Under the pieces are notes generated by a model. The model was given only the letters and a program-made list of their open reading frames with translations, ran no database searches and was not told the DNA's origin. From an uncultured Planctomycetaceae bacterium (GTDB lineage Bacteria > Planctomycetota > Planctomycetia > Pirellulales > Pirellulaceae), in contig CAIYOB010000678.1 in the NCBI GenBank assembly GCA_903927685.1, forward strand, positions 1-13,735: 13,735 nucleotides of DNA, in the 5' to 3' direction. Position 1 is the first letter of the stretch, and each line of letters begins with the position of its first letter. The position numbers were made by a program, and so were the translations under genes. Below are positions 1 to 6,071 of this stretch, piece by piece.

Positions 1-22
1 ATGTCCAGGTGGCTTGTGCGCG

Positions 23-109
23 GGGTGCCTGGGGTCGAGTGCAGCGAGCCCCCAGAGACAGGAACTGGGGGCTCGCCCCTCGTACCTCGCGGCTTGACCC
101 CAGGCACCC
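23..109. repeat. Long interrupted palindrome, GGGGTCGAGTGCAGCGAGCC family, copy 1
   Basis: There are two nested perfect inverted repeats. The outer arms are 23-36 (GGGTGCCTGGGGTC) and 96-109. The inner arms are 44-55 (GCGAGCCCCCAG) and 65-76. The whole can fold into a long hairpin with a small apical loop. The core GGTCGAGTGCAGCGAGCC recurs at 9122-9139, inside another palindrome, and nearly so at 1893-1908. It is therefore a dispersed intergenic repeat, possibly a REP/MITE-like element. It has no coding role that I can see. Confidence 0.75.
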
Positions 110-270
110 AATCCCAGTTCTTAGCAATGGCGAAGTGCTCACCGGGTGGCCCACACTTGGCTGGCCACTGCTGGGCAACGTTGCCGATGGTCGGTAGACT
201 GGGCCGCTGTCTGCCAGGAAACATCGGCGTTGATCGGAGGGCTGCCGAGAATGCCAGCATTGGCGACAGT

Positions 271-320
271 AACCCGAAGCGCCAGCGAGTGGGGCAGCCC
301 TCTCGCTGGCGCTTCGGGTT
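271..320. repeat. Perfect 19-bp inverted repeat, AACCCGAAGC family, copy 1
   Basis: The left arm AACCCGAAGCGCCAGCGAG (271-289) and the right arm (302-320) are exact reverse complements around a 12-base loop. The same motif, slightly diverged, recurs at 2081-2146, which marks it as a dispersed palindromic element. No T-run follows, so it is not a classical terminator. It lies about 60 bases upstream of the fucosidase start. Confidence 0.85.
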
Positions 321-380
321 CCCGTGCGCAGCAGTCCGATCAAGGCCGAAACATCCATCCCCCAACCCCACGGTGCACCG

Positions 381-1847
381 ATGACGCGTTCATGTCTGCT
401 TGCCGCCGCCCTGTTCGGTTCGATCCTGGCCCGCTCGGCGCTGGCCGACCAAGCCGTGGCCCCGCCCGCGCCGTTCGGGACGGTGCCGAGCGAAGCCCAC
501 CTGGCCTGGCACGAGTTGGAGTTCTACGGTTTTATTCACTTTACCTTGAACACGTTCACCGACCGCGAATGGGGCAATGGCGATGAGTCGCCACAGCTGT
601 TCAATCCCAGCCAGCTGGACGCCGACCAGTGGGCGCGGGTCGCCAAGGAGTCCGGCATGCGGGGCTTGATCCTGACCGCCAAGCATCATGACGGATTCTG
701 TCTGTGGCCCAGCCGGTACACGGAGCATTCGGTCAAGCATTCGCCGTGGAAGAACGGGCAGGGCGACGTGGTCCGGGAATGTGCCGACGCCTGCCGCAAG
801 TACGGCCTGAAGTTCGGCGTGTACCTGTCGCCCTGGGACCGGAACCACGCGGAATACGCGCAGCCGGGATACGTCGAATACTACCACAACCAGCTCCGCG
901 AGCTGATGAGCAACTACGGCCCGATCTTTGAAAGCTGGTATGACGGCGCCAACGGCGGGGACGGCTACTACGGTGGAGCCCGCGAGACGCGCAAGATCGA
1001 CGGCAAGACCTATTACCAGTGGGATAAGGCCTGGGGCCTGGTTCGCGAGCTGCAGCCCGGCTGCATCCGTTTCAGCGACGGCGGCCCCGATATCCGCTGG
1101 GTCGGCAACGAACGCGGCCTGGGTTACGATCCGAATTGGGCGACGTTCAATCGCGCCGGCCGCTGGCCCGGGATGTCCGAGATGCAGTCGCTGTGGCACG
1201 GCGATCAAGGCGGCACGCACTGGGTGCCGGCCGAGTGCGACGTGTCCATCCGCCCCGGCTGGTTCTGGCACGAGTCGCAAAACGACCAGGTTAAGTCGCT
1301 GGATCAGCTGCTGGAGATCTACTACGCCAGCGTCGGCCGCGGCTGCAACTTGCTGTTGAACCTGCCCCCCGACCGGCGCGGCCTGTTTCACGAGAACGAC
1401 GTCGCCCGGTTGAACGAATTCGGACGCGTGCTGCGGGAGACCTTCCGCACGGACTTGGCGCGGGGCAAGCCGGTTTCGGCCGGCAACGTGCGGGGCGGCG
1501 ACGAGCGATTCGCCGCGGACTTGCTGACCGACGGCGATCGGAACACCTACTGGGCGGCCGACGACGACGTGCGCGAGGCGACGCTGGAAGTCGACTTGGG
1601 GACGGCCGTCGAATTCGACCGGGTGCGGGTTCAGGAACACATCCCCTTGGGTCAGCGCGTCGAGGCGTTTGAGATCGAGGCCCGGGTTGACGGCCAATGG
1701 AAGGTCCTGGCACAGGGCCAGACAATTGGCCCACGCCGGATCGTGTGCACGGATCGCGTCCAGGCCGACGGGCTGCGTGTCCGGCTGACGAAATGCCTGG
1801 CTTGCCCCACGCTGGCAACGATCGAGGTCTACAACTCGCCGCGGTGA
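381..1847 (+). CDS. Secreted alpha-L-fucosidase (GH29) with C-terminal discoidin-like domain
   Basis: This is predicted to be a retaining exo-glycosidase that removes alpha-L-fucose from glycans, acting in the periplasm or outside the cell. The chosen ATG gives 488 residues and opens with a signal peptide, with likely cleavage after ALA at about residues 20-22. An in-frame ATG at 324 would bury that signal behind 19 extra residues and is less likely. The GH29 barrel spans about 35-360 and contains the hallmark TAKHHDGFCLW (99-109). The motif ESWYDGANG (184-192) should carry the nucleophile, Asp188. GNERG (242-246) may supply the acid/base, Glu244, which is inferred from position only. Residues about 365-488 look like an F5/8 type C (CBM32-like) carbohydrate-binding domain. 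The ribosome binding site is weak. No transporter or sulfatase gene is adjacent, so it appears to be a stand-alone polysaccharide-degradation gene. Confidence 0.9.
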   Translation: MTRSCLLAAALFGSILARSALADQAVAPPAPFGTVPSEAHLAWHELEFYGFIHFTLNTFTDREWGNGDESPQLFNPSQLDADQWARVAKESGMRGLILTAKHHDGFCLWPSRYTEHSVKHSPWKNGQGDVVRECADACRKYGLKFGVYLSPWDRNHAEYAQPGYVEYYHNQLRELMSNYGPIFESWYDGANGGDGYYGGARETRKIDGKTYYQWDKAWGLVRELQPGCIRFSDGGPDIRWVGNERGLGYDPNWATFNRAGRWPGMSEMQSLWHGDQGGTHWVPAECDVSIRPGWFWHESQNDQVKSLDQLLEIYYASVGRGCNLLLNLPPDRRGLFHENDVARLNEFGRVLRETFRTDLARGKPVSAGNVRGGDERFAADLLTDGDRNTYWAADDDVREATLEVDLGTAVEFDRVRVQEHIPLGQRVEAFEIEARVDGQWKVLAQGQTIGPRRIVCTDRVQADGLRVRLTKCLACPTLATIEVYNSPR

Positions 1848-1959
1848 GTGGAATGGCACGAGGCCGAGGATTCAGGGTCGCGGGGGCGGCCGGGGTCGAG
1901 CGCAGCGAACTCACCGTCGAATCGAGCTTAGAACCGGCGAATCAACGAGTGTCGCATCC

Positions 1960-2020
1960 AATGTAGTCGTCACGCTCCGCCGTGACGACATGACATCACG
2001 CGGAGCGTGATGACTACATT
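1960..2020. repeat. Near-perfect palindrome, AATGTAGTCRTCACGCTCCG type
   Basis: The left arm at 1960-1985 and the right arm at 1996-2020 are reverse complements apart from one substitution and one extra C. The loop is about 10 bases. It is part of a cluster of three different repeat types between the fucosidase gene and the end of the feo operon. No coding role is apparent, and the lack of a T-run argues against a standard terminator. Confidence 0.8.
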
Positions 2021-2080
2021 GAAAAGCCGACAGTTATTCCTTTCGCGGTCCTTAGGCGTGCTGGCGGCCATGCCGCCATG

Positions 2081-2146
2081 GTAACCCGAAGCGTCAGCGA
2101 GGAATCTGCTGGAAAGCGATTCAGCCTCGCTCACGCGTCGGGTTAC
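2081..2146. repeat. Imperfect palindrome, AACCCGAAGC family, copy 2
   Basis: The arms at 2081-2102 and 2125-2146 pair at 20 of 22 positions around a 22-base loop. The left arm GTAACCCGAAGCGTCAGCGA matches the arm of the palindrome at 271-320 with one change over the shared stretch. Its right arm overlaps the 3' end of the minus-strand Cys-rich Feo gene and encodes the last residues and stop codon of that gene. Confidence 0.85.
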
Positions 2147-2375
2147 GAACAGCGGTGCCCTGTCCAGGCGTGCCCTGTCCAGGCGACGCGAGCAAGGCCT
2201 CGATCGGCACCAGCGGCCGCTCGACCGGCGACCGGCTTCCGGCGGCGACAGAGCAACCCGAGCACGCTCCGCAGCCGCCGGCCTGGCGACCTGAGAGCAG
2301 CCTCCAGGCACGCCGCGCCAGATAGCCGCCGGCGGCCAGTACTGTGCCGAACGTCAGTAGTTGCTGCCAATCCAT
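2121..2375 (-). CDS. FeoB-associated Cys-rich membrane protein
   Basis: This 84-residue protein matches the FeoB-associated small Cys-rich type (PF12669-like). It has one N-terminal membrane helix (about residues 5-20, starting MDWQQLLTFGTVLAAGGYLA), a basic stretch, then GGCGACSGC (33-41) with Cys35, Cys38 and Cys41. It probably helps FeoB in ferrous iron uptake at the inner membrane; its exact role is not established. The start lies 31 bases after the feoB stop, which supports co-transcription. An upstream ATG at 2424-2426 would overlap feoB and precede the helix with 17 unlikely residues. Oddly, the last 20 or so residues are encoded by repeats: PGQGT twice from a 15-bp tandem duplication, then NPTRERG from a palindromic element. 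The ancestral protein probably ended earlier. Confidence 0.75.
   Translation of the reverse strand: MDWQQLLTFGTVLAAGGYLARRAWRLLSGRQAGGCGACSGCSVAAGSRSPVERPLVPIEALLASPGQGTPGQGTAVRNPTRERG
2155..2184. repeat. Exact 15-bp tandem duplication
   Basis: GTGCCCTGTCCAGGC occurs twice head to tail (2155-2169 and 2170-2184). Because 15 is a multiple of 3, it adds PGQGT repeats in frame to the minus-strand Cys-rich protein. A single copy with one mismatch (GTGCCTTGTCCAGGC) occurs at 13205-13219, just after the sugar transferase gene, so the unit is itself a dispersed motif. Confidence 0.85.
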
Positions 2376-2406
2376 GCCGGAAACCGCCTTTCCGCCCGCT
2401 GCCCGC

Positions 2407-4617
2407 TCACGCCAGCCACATCCCAACCTGATACGTAAGCAGCGCGCCCAGGTAGGCCAGGACCGTCATGTAGGCGAACGTCAATGCCGTCCACCGCCAG
2501 CTGCCCGTCTCGCGCCGGATCACGGCCAAGGTCGCTGCGCATTGGGCGCAGAGCGCATAAAAGACCATGAGGGACAACGCCACCGGTACGTTGAAGACAC
2601 GCCGCTGGGAACCCGGCCAAGTGGCCCTCTGCAGCGTCTCGCGCAGCGAGGCGGACTCGGCATCCTGGTCGCTGCCCAACTGGTAGATCACTCCCAGCGT
2701 CCCGATGACGACTTCCCGCGCGGGAAACGAAGCGACCACGGCACAGCCGATCCGCCAGTCCCAGCCGAGCGGGCGGACCAGCGGCGCCAGCAGCTTGCCG
2801 ACCCGCCCCAGGTAACTCTGCTCGATGTACGCCGCCGCCACCTCGTTCGAGACATGAGCCTCCAGTGCCTCCCGCTCGCCTTCCGCTGCTTCCGCTGCCG
2901 TGACTTGCCGCAGTTGACCGGCGCAGCGGTTGCGGACTTGTTGCTCGACCCGCGGATCATGCGGGAAATAGGCGGCCGCCCAGACGACGATCGCGACCGC
3001 GATGATCACCGTGCCGGCTTGCTGCAGGAATGACCAGCCGCTGTCCCAGACGCGCCCGACGACATTGCGGAGCGAGGGCAGCTGGTAACTGGGCAACTCC
3101 ATGACAAACGCCGGCGTCTGGCCACGCAGCAACGTCCGCCGCAGGATCAGGGCGACGACAATCGCGGTAACCACGCCGATCAGGTACAGGGCGAGCAAGG
3201 TCACCGCCTGTAACCGTACCCAGCCGCCCAGATAGCGCACGTCCGGGATAAAGGCGGCGATCAGCAGCGAATAGACTTGCAGCCGCGCACTGCAAGTCAT
3301 CAGCGGGGCAATCAGAATCGTCACCAGCCGATCGCGGCGGTTCTCAATCGCCCGCGTCGCCATGATTCCCGGAACCGCACAGGCGAACGACGACAACAGC
3401 GGGATGAACGACTTGCCGCTCAGCCCAATCCGCGCCATGACCCGGTCCATCAAGTACGCCGCACGGGCCATGTAGCCGCATTCCTCGAGCAGGGCGATGA
3501 AGAAGAACAGGATCAGAATCTGCGGCAGAAAAACAAGCACACCGCCGACGCCGGCGACGAGACCGTCGACGATCAGCGAGCGCAGCATGCCATCTGGCAG
3601 CGCGGCCGTCAACCGGTCGCCCAGCGTGCCAAAGGCCTGGTCCAGCAGGTCCATCAGCGGCGCGGCCCAGGAAAAGATCGATTGAAAGACGATGGCCATC
3701 AGCACGGCAAAAATCAGCGTGCCCCAGACCTTGTGGGTCAGGACGGCATCCAGCCGATCGCTCGTCGACCGGGGCCGGGCGTGCCTCTGCGCCAAGACGC
3801 CGTCCAGCACGGACGCCGCCCAATCGTACCGGGCCATGGTCTCGACCGCCGGCGCCGGCAGCCCCGCCTGGGCCAGCCGTTGGCGGGCCGCCTGGACCGC
3901 GTCCAGCAGCGGCGCGCCCGCCAGCGGCGGCTGAGCTTGCTCCAAATACCCCCCGACATCCAGCAGCAACCGTTCGACCAGGTACCGCGGCAGCGGCGTC
4001 TGGTCCCCGTGTCCGGACTGTTCAACCAGCGCCGCCACCTCGCGGTTGAACTCCTCGGGAAACGGAGCCGAGGCCCGAGGTAACGCGCCGCCAGTGGCGT
4101 TCAGCAAGGCCTGTCGTAACTGGTCAACCCCGATTTGCCGGTGGGCCTGCGTGGGAATCACGGGCACGCCCAGGCGGTCTTGCAGGGCAGCGACGTCCAG
4201 CGTCCAGCCGTGCTCGGACGCCAAGTCAACCTTGTTCAGCGCCAGCACGACCGGGCGGCCCAATTCGAACAACTGGCTGACGAGATACAGATTCCGCTCC
4301 AAGTTGCTGGCATCGACGATGCACAAGATGACATCGGGAGGGGGCGTCGCGCCGCCTCGGCCCAGCAACAAGTCGACCGCGACCATCTCGTCCGGGGACC
4401 GCGGCGCCAAGCTATACGTCCCGGGCAGATCGATCACTTCGAAGGAACGGCCCTCGATCTCGAGCCGGCCGACGCATTTCTCGACCGTCACGCCGGGATA
4501 GTTCCCCACGCGCTGACGGACTCCGCACAGCGCTCCGAACAACGTGGACTTGCCCGTGTTGGGGTTGCCTAGCAAGGCGATGGTGAGCGATCTGTGTCTG
4601 CCGTCAAGTCCCGACAT
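2407..4617 (-). CDS. feoB: Ferrous iron transporter FeoB
   Basis: This is the main Fe(II) permease of the inner membrane: a GTPase domain joined to a gated membrane channel. It has 736 residues, close to the usual length of the family. The N-terminal G domain shows G1 GNPNTGKS (17-24), switch region NYPGVTVEK (39-47), G3 DLPG (63-66) and G4 NKVD (128-131). A helical spacer runs to about 290. The membrane part then contains the conserved EECGYMARAAYLMD (378-391), the Cys/Pro segment FACAVPGIMATR (411-422), LMTCSARLQVY (439-449) and SFPAREVVIG (630-639), all FeoB signatures. I chose the ATG at 4615-4617, which overlaps the end of feoA by 14 bases. An ATG four codons upstream (4627-4629) is possible, and neither has a strong ribosome binding site. 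Translational coupling with feoA is likely. Confidence 0.96.
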   Translation of the reverse strand: MSGLDGRHRSLTIALLGNPNTGKSTLFGALCGVRQRVGNYPGVTVEKCVGRLEIEGRSFEVIDLPGTYSLAPRSPDEMVAVDLLLGRGGATPPPDVILCIVDASNLERNLYLVSQLFELGRPVVLALNKVDLASEHGWTLDVAALQDRLGVPVIPTQAHRQIGVDQLRQALLNATGGALPRASAPFPEEFNREVAALVEQSGHGDQTPLPRYLVERLLLDVGGYLEQAQPPLAGAPLLDAVQAARQRLAQAGLPAPAVETMARYDWAASVLDGVLAQRHARPRSTSDRLDAVLTHKVWGTLIFAVLMAIVFQSIFSWAAPLMDLLDQAFGTLGDRLTAALPDGMLRSLIVDGLVAGVGGVLVFLPQILILFFFIALLEECGYMARAAYLMDRVMARIGLSGKSFIPLLSSFACAVPGIMATRAIENRRDRLVTILIAPLMTCSARLQVYSLLIAAFIPDVRYLGGWVRLQAVTLLALYLIGVVTAIVVALILRRTLLRGQTPAFVMELPSYQLPSLRNVVGRVWDSGWSFLQQAGTVIIAVAIVVWAAAYFPHDPRVEQQVRNRCAGQLRQVTAAEAAEGEREALEAHVSNEVAAAYIEQSYLGRVGKLLAPLVRPLGWDWRIGCAVVASFPAREVVIGTLGVIYQLGSDQDAESASLRETLQRATWPGSQRRVFNVPVALSLMVFYALCAQCAATLAVIRRETGSWRWTALTFAYMTVLAYLGALLTYQVGMWLA

Positions 4618-4870
4618 GGCTCGGTGCATCCCGGCGGGCGTCGACCCCCGGCCGCACCAGCACGCCAATCGCGTCGCTCTGCCGGAAGCACAACTTCGTT
4701 CCGGAGGTACGAATGATGCAGGGGCTCCCCGCCTGCACCATCTCGACCCTGGTGCCCTGTCGCAGGCCCAGTTCCTGCAACCGATGCACCTGTTGCGGAT
4801 CGCCCACCAACTGGCCCACTTCCGCGGTCTGTCCCGATCGCAAACAACGCAGCGGAATCAACTCGAACAT
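4604..4870 (-). CDS. feoA: FeoA family ferrous iron transport protein
   Basis: This 88-residue cytosolic protein has the SH3-like FeoA fold. The typical pattern is visible: a leucine-rich start, VHRLQELGLRQGTRVEM (28-44), then a beta-rich part ending in FRQSDAIGVLVRP (62-74). FeoA proteins bind or regulate FeoB. It is the first gene of the feo operon, and its last 14 bases overlap the chosen feoB start. The start codon has a GAGG only two bases upstream, which is closer than ideal. The C-terminal tail after about residue 75 is not conserved FeoA sequence and lies in the overlap region, as expected for a short overlapping extension. Confidence 0.93.
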   Translation of the reverse strand: MFELIPLRCLRSGQTAEVGQLVGDPQQVHRLQELGLRQGTRVEMVQAGSPCIIRTSGTKLCFRQSDAIGVLVRPGVDARRDAPSHVGT

Positions 4871-4908
4871 ATCCTCAACCGCCGGTTACGGCGTGCCCTG
4901 GCTGGAAA

Positions 4909-4928
4909 TGAGATTAAATCTCACTATC
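4909..4928 (-). promoter_or_regulatory. Candidate Fur-like operator of the feo operon
   Basis: TGAGATT-A-AATCTCA (4909-4923) is a perfect 7-1-7 inverted repeat, the geometry of Fur boxes (TGATAAT-N-ATTATCA). On the minus strand, GATAGTGAGATTTAATCTC (4928 to 4910) matches the classical 19-base Fur consensus GATAATGATAATCATTATC at 13 of 19 positions by my count. It sits just downstream of the predicted -10 box, where a bound repressor would block transcription. It is also an AT-rich island in GC-rich DNA. Another metal-responsive repressor could use it instead. Confidence 0.55.
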
Positions 4929-4936
4929 ATTTCGGT

Positions 4937-4965
4937 ATCTTAACGTCCTGGGGCTGACTTGGCAA
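4937..4965 (-). promoter_or_regulatory. Candidate sigma70-type promoter of feoA-feoB
   Basis: On the minus strand, TTGCCA (4965-4960, 5 of 6 to the -35 consensus) and TAAGAT (4942-4937, 4 of 6 to the -10 consensus) are separated by exactly 17 bases. Transcription would start near 4930, giving a leader of about 60 bases before feoA and placing the Fur-like palindrome at about +2 to +21. Confidence 0.5.
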
Positions 4966-5304
4966 TGGGCCTCGGGAAAAAACAAATTCGCTGGGCCCCT
5001 GGTTGGATTTCTTGGCCGGCAGCGGTAGACTGCGCGGAGTGTGACGGCTAAGGAGGGCTGGGGCAGTGGGGCAGTCAATTCACGTCAGGGGCAGTTGTTT
5101 TCTTGACGGCGCATGCGCGCCTTCGGTTTCGGCGTGCGCTGTTTCTTGCCGCAAATGACGCCCCGCCGCAGCTGGCCCGGAAGGGCTGGCGGGCGGGGTC
5201 GCGACGACCGCCCGGGCGTTGCCGCGCGATTCTCCGCTGCCGGCCTTTTCTGCGCAAAGCGTCACGTTCGTAACCAGTGTTGCCTACTGAAGGAGGGATT
5301 CGCG

Positions 5305-6057
5305 ATGTTACGACTTGCTGTTTCGTTGGTGGTGTGGTGCGGTGCTCTGCCGATCGTCTCGCAGGCTGCGGAGGTCGTGCCGGCGCCGGTCGTCCGCGAT
5401 GTGCGGTTGAACCTGGCGATTGACGACCTGAAGACGCAGACGCCGGTCCAGTTGAAGCGGCTGAGCGACGGAGTTCTGGCCGAGGGAATCAAGCCTTTGC
5501 CTGAGGCTTTGCAGTTCGAGGTGGTGGTCAAGGGAGCCCATCCGGACATCCCCGTGCTGTTCCCGGTGCCCAAAGGCAGTCCGGTGTGTCAGGCTTACGA
5601 GCAATTCATCAACACGGATCCCGGCAAGGTCCTGGCCTCGCTCAGCCTCGTCAAGATGCCCACCGTACGGGTCGTGGCTGTGCGGGCCAGCTACGTCTAC
5701 GAGGCGTACGACGAGGGCGAGCTGAGCGAGTGCAAGCCCACGTGCGAATGGGTGCCGTTCTACGAAGTCAGCTTGGCCGCTGCCGCCTGCCCGAAGCCGG
5801 TGCTGATTCCGGTCCCGCAGCGGGACAAGGCGTTGCACACGCTGGCCAAGTGCGCGGTGAACAAGTCGCTGGGCCCGCACGAAGTGGTGCCCGTCCTGGA
5901 ACTGTGCGCAGACAAATGCACCCAATTCTGCCCGCAGTGCGAGCCCCCGGCACCCGGTGACCAACCCAGCGGCTGCGAAATCGGCCGCAGCAGCCATGTG
6001 GAAACCTGCTGCAGCCAGACCGGACCGATCGTCCTGGCGGACAGCGTCCGGCAGTGA
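5305..6057 (+). CDS. Exported cysteine-rich protein of unknown function
   Basis: I do not recognise this family. The ATG at 5305 sits 8 bases after a near-perfect Shine-Dalgarno AAGGAGG (5290-5296), which fixes the start and suggests strong translation. The 250-residue product begins with a signal peptide (MLRLAVSLVV...), with likely cleavage around residues 19-22. The mature part has about 12 cysteines, mostly in the second half: 95, 143, 147, 162, 183, 201, 205, 209, 212, 224, 235 and 236. The cluster CADKCTQFCPQC (201-212) has spacing C-x3-C-x3-C-x2-C. These could form disulfides or bind metal or an Fe-S cluster; the sequence does not decide. A proline-rich stretch (213-221) follows. It is divergent from the feo operon, but there is no direct evidence of a link to iron. 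It converges on acnA. Confidence 0.8.
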   Translation: MLRLAVSLVVWCGALPIVSQAAEVVPAPVVRDVRLNLAIDDLKTQTPVQLKRLSDGVLAEGIKPLPEALQFEVVVKGAHPDIPVLFPVPKGSPVCQAYEQFINTDPGKVLASLSLVKMPTVRVVAVRASYVYEAYDEGELSECKPTCEWVPFYEVSLAAAACPKPVLIPVPQRDKALHTLAKCAVNKSLGPHEVVPVLELCADKCTQFCPQCEPPAPGDQPSGCEIGRSSHVETCCSQTGPIVLADSVRQ

Positions 6058-6071
6058 CGCCGGGCGTCACT
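6053..6071. repeat. Palindrome containing both convergent stop codons
   Basis: AGTGACGCC (6053-6061) and GGCGTCACT (6063-6071) are perfect reverse complements around a single G. The TGA of the Cys-rich gene (6055-6057) and the TGA of acnA on the other strand (6069-6067) lie symmetrically in the two arms. With only 9 bases between the genes, this may slow or end transcription from both sides. It has no T-run, so intrinsic termination is unlikely. Confidence 0.65.

Larger units (their letters stand above)
1..380. other. Gene-free, repeat-bearing region upstream of the fucosidase gene
   Basis: I see no convincing gene here. The open frames that cross it are built from repeat sequence and have no ribosome binding site. 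It holds two large palindromes (23-109 and 271-320) separated by about 160 bases of unremarkable sequence. The promoter of the fucosidase gene should lie here or within 321-380, but no clear -35/-10 pair is visible. Confidence 0.6.
4871..5304. other. Divergent intergenic region between feoA and the Cys-rich exported protein gene
   Basis: The left part (about 4905-4965) holds the predicted promoter and Fur-like operator for feoA. The right part serves the plus-strand gene at 5305. It contains a GC-rich imperfect hairpin at about 5157-5200 and ends with an almost ideal ribosome binding site (AAGGAGG, 5290-5296). An open frame starting at 5113 reads into the downstream gene, but it lacks a ribosome binding site and looks non-coding. 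I found no convincing promoter for the plus-strand gene. Confidence 0.55.

Noticed and set aside
390..1859. Long minus-strand open frame opposite the fucosidase gene
   Set aside because: It is antisense to a clear GH29 gene. It has no recognisable domain, and its composition is typical of high-GC shadow frames. The same applies to the long frames opposite feoB (3277-4083), acnA (7480-8652) and proS (9764-11431 and 10582-12195).
5113..5304. N-terminal extension of the Cys-rich exported protein
   Set aside because: It would bury the signal peptide and ignores the very strong ribosome binding site at 5290-5296.
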